Below the pieces are notes generated by a model. The model was given only the letters and a program-made list of their open reading frames with translations. It made no database searches and was not told the origin of the DNA. A stretch of 64,000 nucleotides of DNA from an uncultured Bryobacteraceae bacterium (GTDB taxonomy: Bacteria; Acidobacteriota; Terriglobia; Bryobacterales; Bryobacteraceae), in contig CALDSU010000005.1 of assembly GCA_937924525.1 (NCBI GenBank), positions 372,001 through 436,000 on the forward strand, read 5' to 3'. The translations under genes were made by a program, and so were the position numbers. Numbering within the stretch: the stretch's first letter is position 1; every line of letters begins with the position of its first letter. Below are positions 8,340-16,526 of the stretch, in pieces.

Positions 8340-9269
8340 TCAGCTCCGCTCCGCGAGGTAAACGCCCGCACAGATCACCGCGCCGGAGGCCAGCACCGGG
8401 AGCGTCAGGCGCTCGCCCAGGGTGATCGCGGCCAGCAACGTGGCCAGCGGCGGCTGCAAGTACGCCAGCGCCGCCAGGCGCGACGCCGAGGTGTGCCGCA
8501 AGGCGTACGAGAAGATCAGGTACGCCAGCACCGACGGAAAAATCGCCATGTAGAGGACGCTCAGCCAGGCCGAGACGCTGATGGCGCTCCAGGCGAAGCC
8601 GCGCCAGATCCACAGCGTCGCCGGCAGCAGCAGCACGGTCGCGCCCACGTACGCGCTGGCCGTTATCGTCACCGCGGCCTGATGGCGGGTGATCGGTTTC
8701 CCCCACACCGCGAACCCGGCGAACAACAGGCCCGAGCAGAAGATCAACGCGTCACCGGTGAAGGACGCCGCTTTGGCCGCAGCGGCCGCGCGCTCCGGCC
8801 AGAATTGCAGCATCAGGACCCCGGAAGCCGCCACCAGCATGCCGGCCACGCGGCGCGGCGTCAGCTTCTCCCCACCCACCAGCCGGGCGAGGACCAGCAC
8901 CAGGATCGGATTCAAGGTCACGAGAAAAGCGGCATGGGCCACGCTGGTGTATTCCAGGCCGACGATGAAGAGCATCTGGTTGCCGGCAATGCCCAGCACG
9001 CCGACGGCGAGCAGGCGCGGCCACTCCCGGCGGGCGGGCCAGCGCGCGCCGCCCTGGCGGCGCTGCCACCAGAACAGCGGGAGCACGAACGCCGCGGCCA
9101 GTTCGATCCGCAGCACCGCCGCCAGCGTGCCCGGCAGTTGCCGCACCGCGTACTTGCCCACGATGAAGTTGCCGGACCAGAACAGCAGCATGGCCGCGAG
9201 CAGGAAATACAGCCAGCCGCGGGAAGGGGCGGCGGAAGCCGCCCGGGATGCAGCCGGATCGCCTTCCAT
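8340..9269 (-). CDS. EamA/DMT-family transporter
   Basis: The 309-residue protein has ten predicted membrane helices arranged as two EamA repeats, starting with Phe-Trp-Ser-Gly-Asn-Phe-Ile-Val-Gly-Lys-Tyr in the first helix and followed by a short cytoplasmic C-terminus. Members of the drug/metabolite transporter family export amino acids, nucleotide precursors or other metabolites across the inner membrane. The start codon overlaps the stop of the upstream enolase-superfamily gene by one base, and the stop lies next to the MFS start. Clustering with the GNAT and NSAR-like genes makes amino-acid or acyl-amino-acid efflux plausible, but the cargo is not shown by the sequence. Confidence 0.75.
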   Translation of the reverse strand: MEGDPAASRAASAAPSRGWLYFLLAAMLLFWSGNFIVGKYAVRQLPGTLAAVLRIELAAAFVLPLFWWQRRQGGARWPARREWPRLLAVGVLGIAGNQMLFIVGLEYTSVAHAAFLVTLNPILVLVLARLVGGEKLTPRRVAGMLVAASGVLMLQFWPERAAAAAKAASFTGDALIFCSGLLFAGFAVWGKPITRHQAAVTITASAYVGATVLLLPATLWIWRGFAWSAISVSAWLSVLYMAIFPSVLAYLIFSYALRHTSASRLAALAYLQPPLATLLAAITLGERLTLPVLASGAVICAGVYLAERS

Positions 9270-10393
9270 CAGGTAACCGCTTCCTCCCGCACCGTCACCG
9301 CCTTCAGAAAGTCGTGGTCAAGGTCATAGCCGAAGCCTGGCGCCGCACTCACCCGAATGGTTCCCTGCGGCGTCGTCTCGATGGCGGGCCAAATCAGGTC
9401 CCGCCGCCAATAGCGCCGGCTGGCCGAAACATCGCCGGGCAGAGTGAAGTTCGGGAGCGTGGACAGGGCGACGTTGTGCGCCCGCCCGATGCCGGATTCC
9501 AGCATGCCGCCGCACCAGACCGGGACGCCCGCCGCCTGCGCCACGTCGTGCACCCGCCGCGCTTCGGCGAAACCGCCTACGCGCCCCAGCTTGATGTTGA
9601 GGATCGCGGCCGCCCGCAGCCGGATGGCTTGCTCGGCCTGGTGGGCCGAGCGGATGCACTCGTCCAGACAGACCGGCGTCCGGAGTTTCGCCGCCAGCGC
9701 GGCGTGGTCGATGATTTCGTCGTGGCCGAGCGGCTGCTCGATCATCATCAGGTAGAACTCGTCCAGTCCGCGCAGGCGGTCTGCGTCGGCGAGCGTATAC
9801 GCCGAGTTGGCGTCCACCATCAGGCGGATGGCGGGGAAGCGGTCCCGGACGCGTCGCACCACGTCCAGATCCCAGCCGGGCTTGATCTTCATCTTGATGC
9901 GCTGGTAGCCGGCGGCCAACTCGAGGGCGATCTTATCGAGCAGTTGCTCCACCGAGTCCTGGATGCCGATGGAAACGCCGCAGGGAATCTCCCGGCGCAC
10001 CCGGTCCGCCGGCAAGTCCTGGTTAACCAGCTGCCAGAGCGGGAGCCCTTTTTGCCGGGCCTCCAGGTCCCAGACCGCCGCTTCCACGCCGCCACGCGCC
10101 ATCAGATGGCCGCGAATCTGCGCGGTGAGCGGAGCCACTTCCCGGGCCGACGCCAGCTCCCGGCCCAGCAGCCGCGGCGCCACGTAGTCCATGACAATCG
10201 GCCAAACTGAGCCGGTCCACTCCTCGTTGTAGAACGGGTTTTCCCCCGCGGTGACCTCGCCCCATCCGGAAAGGCCCTCGCCACACGCCTCCACCAGCAC
10301 GATGTCCCGGTGATAGGTGCGGCCAAAGCTGGTCTCGAAGAAGTGGACGAGCGGCAGGCGCACCTGGCGCAGGATCAGGCGTTCAATCTTCAT
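9269..10393 (-). CDS. o-Succinylbenzoate synthase / N-succinylamino acid racemase (enolase superfamily)
   Basis: The 374-residue protein is a muconate-lactonizing-subgroup member of the enolase superfamily with the full OSBS/NSAR catalytic set: Lys167-x-Lys169, metal ligands Asp194, Glu219 and Asp244, and Lys268, at the spacing of characterised N-acylamino acid racemases. OSBS makes o-succinylbenzoate in menaquinone synthesis; close relatives racemise N-succinyl amino acids, and many do both. No other men gene is present. The gene directly upstream is a COG3375-type GNAT acyltransferase, the known partner of NSAR in the pathway that converts D- to L-amino acids by succinylation, racemisation and desuccinylation. 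NSAR activity is therefore the better guess. ATG 10393 was chosen; it lies eleven bases inside the GNAT gene. Confidence 0.8.
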   Translation of the reverse strand: MKIERLILRQVRLPLVHFFETSFGRTYHRDIVLVEACGEGLSGWGEVTAGENPFYNEEWTGSVWPIVMDYVAPRLLGRELASAREVAPLTAQIRGHLMARGGVEAAVWDLEARQKGLPLWQLVNQDLPADRVRREIPCGVSIGIQDSVEQLLDKIALELAAGYQRIKMKIKPGWDLDVVRRVRDRFPAIRLMVDANSAYTLADADRLRGLDEFYLMMIEQPLGHDEIIDHAALAAKLRTPVCLDECIRSAHQAEQAIRLRAAAILNIKLGRVGGFAEARRVHDVAQAAGVPVWCGGMLESGIGRAHNVALSTLPNFTLPGDVSASRRYWRRDLIWPAIETTPQGTIRVSAAPGFGYDLDHDFLKAVTVREEAVT

Positions 10394-11129
10394 GGGCGAA
10401 TTCCCCCAGCAGGTAGGTGCCGGCCTCGGCGGACCGTTCAAAGCCGACCACCGCCAGGCCCCGCGCGAACGCTTCCCCGAAGCCCTGCTCCAGTTGCTGC
10501 TGGATCTCACGGGCGCGCCCAGGTTCGCGCCGGCGAATCTCGCCGATATCGGCGGGCACGGAAAGGCGCGTGTGAATCTCCCGCGGCGGAGGTTCGCCCG
10601 CGAGGATGGCCCCCACCCGGGGATGGTCCAACCACCACTCGGCCACCAGCCGGTCGGTGGGCAGGCCGCCGTGTAAAAAGCTGGCCGTGATGCCGTACTG
10701 GTTGGGCACATACCGGCGCACGATCGCGCCGAGCCGTTCGATGTTGAAGTAGGCGTTCTTGAGCTCCAGCGGATCGAAGGTCCACTCGACGAGCGCAATG
10801 CCGGCGGCGCGGGCGATCTCCCGCTGGCGGAGCTTCATCTGCCGCCCCAGCCCGTGGTTGGCGTACTCGGGCAGCACCCCCAGCATATGGCTGTGGAGAT
10901 AACTGAGCGGCGGGCCGCCCGGCCGCTGTTTCAGGCCGGGAATCGCCAGCAGAAAGCCGACCATGCGGTCGCCGTCGTAGGCGCCCAGCGCGTGGCCGCC
11001 CACCTTGGACGCCACCACAAACAGCCGCACCGGCAGCAGTTCGACGTCCGAGAAGCCCCAGATCTCGCGTTGCAGTTCGACGGCCCGTTCGTATTGTTCC
11101 CGGGTGGTGAGGATCTCCAGGCGGATCAT
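10383..11129 (-). CDS. GNAT-family acyltransferase (COG3375 type)
   Basis: The 248-residue product resembles the predicted acetyltransferases of COG3375. The acetyl-CoA-binding core occurs around residues 40-120, with a His-Met-Leu-Gly-Val-Leu-Pro-Glu-Tyr strand and a Asn-His-Gly-Leu-Gly-Arg-Gln-Met pyrophosphate loop. The Trp-Thr-Phe-Asp-Pro-Leu-Glu segment is characteristic of this group. In bacilli, a protein of this family succinylates D-amino acids ahead of N-succinylamino acid racemase. Here the racemase-like gene follows with an eleven-base overlap, supporting the same role. The start overlaps mazG as ATGA. An L-specific desuccinylase is not seen in the operon. Confidence 0.7.
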   Translation of the reverse strand: MIRLEILTTREQYERAVELQREIWGFSDVELLPVRLFVVASKVGGHALGAYDGDRMVGFLLAIPGLKQRPGGPPLSYLHSHMLGVLPEYANHGLGRQMKLRQREIARAAGIALVEWTFDPLELKNAYFNIERLGAIVRRYVPNQYGITASFLHGGLPTDRLVAEWWLDHPRVGAILAGEPPPREIHTRLSVPADIGEIRRREPGRAREIQQQLEQGFGEAFARGLAVVGFERSAEAGTYLLGEFAHED

Positions 11130-11941
11130 GGTGCGGCTCCCGGCTCGGCGCGCTTGGCCTCCTGCCATAGCGCTTCCAGTTCGTCCATGCCGCATTCCTC
11201 GATGGACTTGCCCTGCGCGGCCAGACGGGCCTCCAGGTGGGCGAAGCGCCGGCGGAACTTGGCGTTGGTGCGCCGCAGCGCCTGTTCGGGATCAACCTTG
11301 ACGAAGCGCGCCAGGTTGACCAGGACAAACAGCATGTCGCCCAGTTCATCCTCGAGGCGCGTGGTTTCGGCCCCCGCCGCACGCTCCGCCTCGAACTCGC
11401 GCAGTTCCTCGTGGAGTTTGTCCACCACCTGGCCGGCGTGCTCCCAGTCGAAGCCTGCGCCGGCGGCGCGGGAGGCGATCTGCTGGGCCTCTACCAGCGC
11501 GGGCAGGTGGCGGGGCACGCCGTCGAGCAGGCCGCGGGGGCTCGTGCCCTTCTCCTGGGCCTTGACCTCGTTCCAGATGCGTTTGACGTCGGCGGCGTCG
11601 CGCGCCTCGCCCCCGCCGAACACGTGCGGATGGCGGCGGAGAAGCTTTTCGTTGATCGCATCCAGGGCGTCGCCGACGGCGAAGTGGCCGGCCTCGCGCG
11701 CCATTTGGGAAAAGAAAACCGCTTGCAGCAGCAGGTCGCCCAGTTCGCCGCGCAACTCGTCCCAGTCGCGCCGGTCGATGGCGTCCATCACCTCGTATGT
11801 CTCTTCGAGCAGGTAGGGCTTGATCGTGTCAAAGGTCTGCTCGCGGTCCCACGGACAGCCGCCCGGGGCGCGAAGCCGCGCCATCAGCTCGACCAGAGTT
11901 TGAAACTTGGCGCCCGCGGCCGGGGCATCCGGAGAGGACAT
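11126..11941 (-). CDS. mazG: Nucleoside triphosphate pyrophosphohydrolase MazG
   Basis: The 271-residue product contains two MazG modules. The first begins with Leu-Arg-Ala-Pro-Gly-Gly-Cys-Pro-Trp-Asp (about residues 24-33) and continues with the Glu-Glu-Thr-Tyr-Glu and Glu-Leu-Gly-Asp-Leu-Leu-Leu-Gln motifs that hold catalytic magnesium. The second has Leu-Glu-Asp-Glu-Leu-Gly-Asp-Met-Leu near residues 205-215. MazG hydrolyses nucleoside triphosphates to monophosphates and pyrophosphate, for house-cleaning of abnormal nucleotides and in stringent-response control. Its length fits full-size MazG. It is the first gene of the minus-strand operon and is divergent from the DUF1844 gene; the 85-base space between them must hold both promoters. 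Confidence 0.92.
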   Translation of the reverse strand: MSSPDAPAAGAKFQTLVELMARLRAPGGCPWDREQTFDTIKPYLLEETYEVMDAIDRRDWDELRGELGDLLLQAVFFSQMAREAGHFAVGDALDAINEKLLRRHPHVFGGGEARDAADVKRIWNEVKAQEKGTSPRGLLDGVPRHLPALVEAQQIASRAAGAGFDWEHAGQVVDKLHEELREFEAERAAGAETTRLEDELGDMLFVLVNLARFVKVDPEQALRRTNAKFRRRFAHLEARLAAQGKSIEECGMDELEALWQEAKRAEPGAAP

Positions 11942-12026
11942 GGATATCCAGTGGGTTGCCGGCGAATGCGGCAAGTATTGTCACTGTAGCATGGGCGGCG
12001 CGCGGTGCGTTGTACACTACCTAGTA

Positions 12027-12317
12027 ATGAGCGAAGCGGACGCGTCCGCAGCGGCGCGGGAGCTGCCGCCGCCGACGTTCGAGTTTCTGGTCTGGTCGCT
12101 GCGGTTGCAGGCCGAGGCGGCGTTGGGGATGTATCCGGAAGCGGATGGAGACCTTCCGCAAGCCGACGTGGACTTGGCCAGACACACGCTGGAGCTGATG
12201 GCGATGTTGGAAGAGAAGACCCGCGGCAACCTGACCCTGGAGGAGAAGCGGCTGCTCGAAAACACGCTGACCGAGTTGCGGTTCCGCTTCGTCCAGGCCA
12301 CGGGCGCATCGCGATGA
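12027..12317 (+). CDS. DUF1844 domain protein
   Basis: This protein of 96 residues matches the pattern of DUF1844: an N-terminal helix after Pro-Pro-Pro-Thr-Phe-Glu-Phe-Leu-Val-Trp-Ser-Leu, then Asp-Leu-Ala-Arg-His-Thr-Leu-Glu-Leu and a C-terminal Leu-Thr-Glu-Glu/Leu-Arg-Phe helix. The family is small, cytosolic and of unknown function, common in Acidobacteriota and related phyla. A TACACT hexamer at 12013-12018 could be a -10 element, which would make a nearly leaderless transcript; no convincing -35 was found. The stop overlaps the next start as ATGA, so it is coupled to the phosphodiesterase gene. Confidence 0.75.
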   Translation: MSEADASAAARELPPPTFEFLVWSLRLQAEAALGMYPEADGDLPQADVDLARHTLELMAMLEEKTRGNLTLEEKRLLENTLTELRFRFVQATGASR

Positions 12318-13108
12318 GCGACAACGGCACCCCCTCCCGGATCCGGATTACGGTGCTGGGGTCAGGCACCAGCGTCGGCGTCCCCACCATCGGGTGCGAC
12401 TGCGCGGTGTGCCGGTCCGCCGATCCGCGCGACCAGCGGCTGCGGCCCTCCATCGCCATCCGCTACGCCAGGCGCTGCGTGCTAGTGGACACCACCCCGG
12501 ACTTTCGCACCCAGGCGCTGCGCGCCCGCCTCGAACGCCTGGACGCCATCGTGTACACCCACGAGCACGCCGACCACATCATGGGGCTCGATGACGTCCG
12601 TCCGTTCAACTTCCGCCAGCGGGGACCGATTCCGGTCTACGGACCGGAAGCCGCTATCGAAGCCATCCGCCGCTCCTTCGGCTACATCTTCGAGAACCAC
12701 CATCCCCAGTCGTCGATTCCCAAGCTGGAGACGCGTCCGGTGGACAGCGCCTTCGAAGTCTACGGGCTCTGGTTTGAGCCGATTCCGCTGCGGCACGGGC
12801 GCGGACTGGTCTACGGTTACCGGTTCGGAAACGCGGCGTACCTGACCGATCACAGCGAAATCCCCGAGGAGTCCCTGGCGCGGCTGGAAGGGTTGGAGGT
12901 GCTGTTCCTCGACGCCCTGCGGCACAAACCGCACCCGACCCACTCCACGGTAGAGCGCTCCCGGGGCTACGTAGAGCGGCTGCGACCCAAGCGGGCGTTC
13001 TTCACCCACATCTGCCACGACCTGGGGCACGCGCGCACGGAGGAGTTGCTGCCGCCCCATATCCGGCTCGCCTACGACGGGCTGGAGATTGAGGTGCCCT
13101 TCCCATGA
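12314..13108 (+). CDS. MBL-fold metallohydrolase, PhnP-like phosphodiesterase
   Basis: The 264-residue product has the metallo-beta-lactamase fold. A Gly-Ser-Gly-Thr-Ser-x-Gly-Val-Pro N-terminal motif is typical of the PhnP/RNase Z-like group, followed by the metal-binding His-Glu-His-Ala-Asp-His near residues 80-85, a Leu-Thr-Asp-His segment, a Leu-Phe-Leu-Asp-Ala-Leu-Arg block and a C-terminal His-Ile-Cys-His-Asp-Leu-Gly-His. A cysteine pair near residues 28-33 (Cys-Asp-Cys-x2-Cys) resembles the zinc site of PhnP-like phosphodiesterases. It probably cleaves cyclic or nucleotide phosphodiesters; without phn genes nearby the substrate is unknown. It is translationally coupled at both ends by four-base overlaps. 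Confidence 0.82.
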   Translation: MSDNGTPSRIRITVLGSGTSVGVPTIGCDCAVCRSADPRDQRLRPSIAIRYARRCVLVDTTPDFRTQALRARLERLDAIVYTHEHADHIMGLDDVRPFNFRQRGPIPVYGPEAAIEAIRRSFGYIFENHHPQSSIPKLETRPVDSAFEVYGLWFEPIPLRHGRGLVYGYRFGNAAYLTDHSEIPEESLARLEGLEVLFLDALRHKPHPTHSTVERSRGYVERLRPKRAFFTHICHDLGHARTEELLPPHIRLAYDGLEIEVPFP

Positions 13109-14076
13109 GTCCGCGGGTGTACCGGCATCTGGAGGAGATCCCGGCCGACTTTGGGCCTTGCGCGCTGTCGATTGGCAACTTCGACGGCGTGCACGAGGGG
13201 CACCGGGCGCTGTTGCGGCAGGTGGTCCGGCTGGCGCGGCAGCAGCCCGACTGGAAAGCGTCGGTGCTGACCTTCCATCCGCATCCGGCCACAGTGGTGG
13301 CGCCGGCGCGCGCGCCTTTGTTGATGACGACTCCGGAACAGCGAGTGGCCCTCATGGCCGAAACGGGCATTGAACAGGTGATGATTCTGCCCTTCGACCA
13401 GACGCTGTCGCGCCTCAGCCCGGAGGAGTTTGTGCGGTCCATCCTGGTGGAGCGTCTCCAGGCGCGGGCGGTGGTGGTGGGCCACAATTTCCGGTTCGGC
13501 TACCGGGCCGCGGGCGATACGCGGGCGCTGGAAGAACTGGGCGTGCGGTTTGGCCTGCAAACGCACGTGATGGACGTCATCGCCTTGCGGCATTGGGCCG
13601 TCTCGTCGAGCGCGATTCGCGAGGCGGTGCGCGCCGGCCAGGTTTCCCGCGCCGGCCGGATGCTGGGGCGGTGGTTTGCGCTGGAAGGCCAGGTGGTCAA
13701 AGGGTTCGGCATCGGCTCCCGGCAAACGGTGCCGACCCTCAACTTGGCCGCCGAGACGCAATTGCTGCCCGCGCATGGCGTCTACATCACGCGCACGTCG
13801 GACCTCAGCGACGGCCGCCGCTGGGAATCGGTAACCAACGTGGGCCGCCGCCCTACCTTCCAAGGCGAAGCCGTCACGGTGGAAACGTTTCTGCTCTCCG
13901 CGTTCGACGGCCGGACGCCGGCCCGGATCCGGGTGGAGTTCCTGTGGCGGCTGCGGGGCGAGCAGAAATTCGAAAGCCCGGAGGCGCTGAAAGCGCAAAT
14001 CGCCCGGGACGTGGCGCGGGCGCGCCGCTATTTCGCCCTCCGCGGGAAAGCGGCGGCGCTTCGCAAAATGGCATAA
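13105..14076 (+). CDS. ribF: Bifunctional riboflavin kinase/FAD synthetase
   Basis: The 323-residue product has the standard RibF layout. The N-terminal FAD synthetase domain (about 15-185) carries Ser-Ile-Gly-Asn-Phe-Asp-Gly-Val-His-Glu-Gly-His and a Gly-His-Asn-Phe-Arg-Phe-Gly motif, followed by Val-Ser-Ser-Ser-Ala-Ile-Arg. The C-terminal riboflavin kinase domain contains Gly-Ser-Arg-Gln-Thr-Val-Pro-Thr-Leu-Asn-Leu and ends normally. It phosphorylates riboflavin to FMN and adenylates FMN to FAD in the cytoplasm. The start overlaps the phosphodiesterase stop (ATGA), so there is no room for an FMN riboswitch directly upstream. The call is firm. Confidence 0.95.
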   Translation: MSPRVYRHLEEIPADFGPCALSIGNFDGVHEGHRALLRQVVRLARQQPDWKASVLTFHPHPATVVAPARAPLLMTTPEQRVALMAETGIEQVMILPFDQTLSRLSPEEFVRSILVERLQARAVVVGHNFRFGYRAAGDTRALEELGVRFGLQTHVMDVIALRHWAVSSSAIREAVRAGQVSRAGRMLGRWFALEGQVVKGFGIGSRQTVPTLNLAAETQLLPAHGVYITRTSDLSDGRRWESVTNVGRRPTFQGEAVTVETFLLSAFDGRTPARIRVEFLWRLRGEQKFESPEALKAQIARDVARARRYFALRGKAAALRKMA

Positions 14077-14135
14077 TGAAAGGCAGTCCCACCACAGTCC
14101 GACTGCCAATAGGAACCGACAAAGGAGAGATTCCC

Positions 14136-15143
14136 TTGAGTTTGACGCCAGGAAAAATCGCCCACCTAAAGAAGCTGTCCAACGAGTCCGGCGTGATCGC
14201 GGCCGCGGCGATGGATCAGCGCGGCAGCCTGCAAAAGTCGATTGCCGCGGCGAAAGGAATCGACAAGAAGGCCGTCACCGACGAGATGATGAGCGAGTTC
14301 AAGACCGCGGTGACCAAGATCCTGACGCCCCACGCCAGCGCGATTTTGCTGGATCCGGAATGGGGCATGGAGGCCGCCAAGGCGCGTTCTTCCAATGCGG
14401 GGCTGCTGCTGGCCTACGAACAGAGCGGCTACGACAACACGCAGCCCGGACGTCTGCCGGACCTGTTGCCGCACGTTTCGGCGTATCGCATCAAGCAGTG
14501 GGGCGCCGACGCGGTGAAAATTCTGATCTACTACACCCCGTTCGACGACGCGGCGGTGAACGATATCAAGCACGCGTTTATTGAGCGCATCGGCGCGGAA
14601 TGCGTGGCCCAGGACATCCCGTTCTTCCTCGAATTCGTCGGCTACGATCCCCAAGGCGGGGACGAAAAAGGCATCGAGTACGCCAGGATCAAGCCCGAAG
14701 TGGTGCGCAAGAGCATGGAGGAGTTTTCCAAGGCGCACTATCACGTGGACGTGCTGAAAGTGGAAGTGCCCATCAACGCCGAGTACGTGGAAGGTTCGAG
14801 CGTGTTCAAGGGCCAGGCCGCCTATACCTGGGCCGAAGCGCTGGATCACTTCCGCGCGTGCGCGGCGGTGGCCACCAAGCCGTTCATTTATCTGAGCGCC
14901 GGCGTCAGCAACGCGCAGTTCACCGAGAGCCTGCGGATGGCGGGCGATTCGGGAACAGACTACTCCGGCGTTTTGTGCGGCCGCGCCACCTGGAAAGAGG
15001 GCATTCCCGTCTACGCCAAACACGGCGTGAAGGCTTTGGAGGACTGGCTGTCCACCGAAGGCGTGAAGAACATCAACGCGGTGAACGACGCGATCAAGAC
15101 CGCCAAACCTTGGTACCAGAAGCTTGGGATCCCCAAGCCGTAA
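14136..15143 (+). CDS. Tagatose 1,6-diphosphate aldolase, LacD family
   Basis: This 335-residue class I aldolase is full length for LacD (about 325 residues). It shows Ala-Met-Asp-Gln-Arg-Gly near residue 25, Leu-Leu-Asp-Pro-Glu-Trp-Gly near 71, Ala-Asp-Ala-Val-Lys-Ile-Leu at 124-130, and Val-Asp-Val-Leu-Lys-Val-Glu-Val-Pro, in which Lys208 should form the Schiff base. The C-terminal Ser-Ala-Gly-Val-Ser and Leu-Cys-Gly-Arg-Ala-Thr-Trp motifs bind phosphate. It splits ketose 1,6-bisphosphates to dihydroxyacetone phosphate and glyceraldehyde 3-phosphate. A strong AAAGGAGAG site at 14121-14129, seven bases before TTG 14136, favours that TTG over an in-frame ATG at 14075. No lac or tagatose genes are nearby, so it may act on fructose bisphosphate or another ketose. 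Confidence 0.88.
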   Translation: MSLTPGKIAHLKKLSNESGVIAAAAMDQRGSLQKSIAAAKGIDKKAVTDEMMSEFKTAVTKILTPHASAILLDPEWGMEAAKARSSNAGLLLAYEQSGYDNTQPGRLPDLLPHVSAYRIKQWGADAVKILIYYTPFDDAAVNDIKHAFIERIGAECVAQDIPFFLEFVGYDPQGGDEKGIEYARIKPEVVRKSMEEFSKAHYHVDVLKVEVPINAEYVEGSSVFKGQAAYTWAEALDHFRACAAVATKPFIYLSAGVSNAQFTESLRMAGDSGTDYSGVLCGRATWKEGIPVYAKHGVKALEDWLSTEGVKNINAVNDAIKTAKPWYQKLGIPKP

Positions 15144-15257
15144 CGCCCACCAAGTTACGAATCGAAAACAAAGGGGCGTTTCGGATGATGATCTTCTGGA
15201 CGCCCCGCCGGTTTGCGGTGTCCTCGCCCGCGCTGGCGGACCAGTCGATCCTGGTGG

Positions 15258-16466
15258 TTACGCCTGCTTACGGTCGAAAGAGGGCACTTTCATCGTCTCG
15301 CCGCCCTTCAGCGAGGACTGATGCGCCACGATGCCGGGTACCGTCATCGCCAGCGATTCGTAAATATCGATCTCCGGCTCCCGATCTTCCACCAGAGCGT
15401 TGATGAACTCGGCGCTGATAAAGATCGCGCTGCCGCCGTGACCGCTTTCGTGGCGCATGGAGGGCGGCAAGGCTTCGCTCATCCAGTACTTGGGGAACTC
15501 AATCGGCTTGGGCTGGCCGAAACGCTCATGCCAGATATCGCTGTGGATGCGCGGCAGGGCCATGTAAAGCGTGCCCTTTTCCCCGAACCACCTTGCCTGT
15601 TCGCCATCCGCCGCCACTTCCCAGAACACGTTGCAGCGCGTCATGTGGCCCTGGTTTGTCTCCATCAAAGCAAATTGGTTTGCGAAGGGATTCTGGTAGC
15701 GGTTCTCCTGATAGCGGTAGTTGGGATGGTCCGGCCCCCAGCCGAGACAATTCAGCTTGACGATGCGTTCTTTCGTGACGCCGACCAGGAACCCCAGGGA
15801 GTGCGTGGGATAGAGCATCGGCGGCAGTCCCTTGCGCCAGCTCTCCGAGCCGTCAGGGTTGTACCACAGCGACCGCGGGTTATTCTGGAAGCGGGTCGCG
15901 GGAAAGTCGTGGTAATACTCAAGCTCACTGTAGTGGATTTCGCCGAAGCCGCCCTTCTTGTACAAGTCGCGCGCGTAGATGCATCCCGTCCGGTAGTAGC
16001 TGGACTCGGCCATCATGTAGCGTAGCCCGGTCTTCTCTTTCGCTTCCTTAAGTTGCTGGGCTTCTTCCAGCGTCATGCAGGCGGGCACCGCCGAGAGCAC
16101 GTGCAGGCCGTGGTGAAAACATTGGAGCACGTGTTTGGCATGGTCCTGCGCCCCGCTGAACACCGCCACCGCGTCGAAGGTGTTGCGGGCCTTCAGCATC
16201 TCATCGAAGGAATTGTAGACAGCGTCGAGTTTGTAGTAATCTCGCAACCGCTGGCGGCGGCCCTCGTAAAGATCGGTGGCCGCGGTCACCACGCAGTTGG
16301 GGTGTTCGTGGAAATGAAAGGTCGCGCCAAAGCCGCCGCCTAAAACGGCCAGGCGGATCTTCTTGGCTTGGGGTGCGGACCAGGCTTTCCAATTGGGAAG
16401 CAGGGCGGCGGCGCTGGCCGCCGCCGTGGCGCTAACGAACTCTCGGCGTGTATGGTTGTTGAGCAT
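15258..16466 (-). CDS. Gfo/Idh/MocA-family oxidoreductase, Tat-exported
   Basis: The 402-residue product starts with a twin-arginine signal (Arg7-Arg8-Glu-Phe followed by an Ala-rich hydrophobic stretch to about residue 32). A Rossmann NAD(P)-binding domain comes next (Ala-Val-Leu-Gly-Gly-Gly-Phe-Gly near 49-56), then the alpha/beta dimerisation domain with a Ser-Glu-Leu-Glu-Tyr-Tyr-His motif. Members of this family oxidise sugars, inositols or glycosides; the Tat-exported group is expanded in Acidobacteriota and Planctomycetota, with folded cofactor carried across the membrane. The ATG at 16466 directly precedes the twin-arginine segment. It stands alone between the aldolase and the TonB receptor, and its substrate is unknown. 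Confidence 0.85.
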   Translation of the reverse strand: MLNNHTRREFVSATAAASAAALLPNWKAWSAPQAKKIRLAVLGGGFGATFHFHEHPNCVVTAATDLYEGRRQRLRDYYKLDAVYNSFDEMLKARNTFDAVAVFSGAQDHAKHVLQCFHHGLHVLSAVPACMTLEEAQQLKEAKEKTGLRYMMAESSYYRTGCIYARDLYKKGGFGEIHYSELEYYHDFPATRFQNNPRSLWYNPDGSESWRKGLPPMLYPTHSLGFLVGVTKERIVKLNCLGWGPDHPNYRYQENRYQNPFANQFALMETNQGHMTRCNVFWEVAADGEQARWFGEKGTLYMALPRIHSDIWHERFGQPKPIEFPKYWMSEALPPSMRHESGHGGSAIFISAEFINALVEDREPEIDIYESLAMTVPGIVAHQSSLKGGETMKVPSFDRKQA

Positions 16467-16526
16467 AAAAAGTCTCCGGCATGGGCGCATCTGGCGCCCG
16501 GCTGCGCGCGGGCTCGCAGAAGCGAG

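Noticed and set aside
9269-10393. menC in a menaquinone operon
   Set aside because: No other men gene is present and the GNAT neighbour fits N-succinylamino acid racemase better, though dual activity is possible.
13000-13105. FMN riboswitch upstream of ribF
   Set aside because: The ribF start overlaps the previous gene by four bases, leaving no untranslated leader.
14077-14135. ATG at 14075 as the aldolase start
   Set aside because: It would add residues absent from LacD; a strong ribosome site lies directly before TTG 14136.
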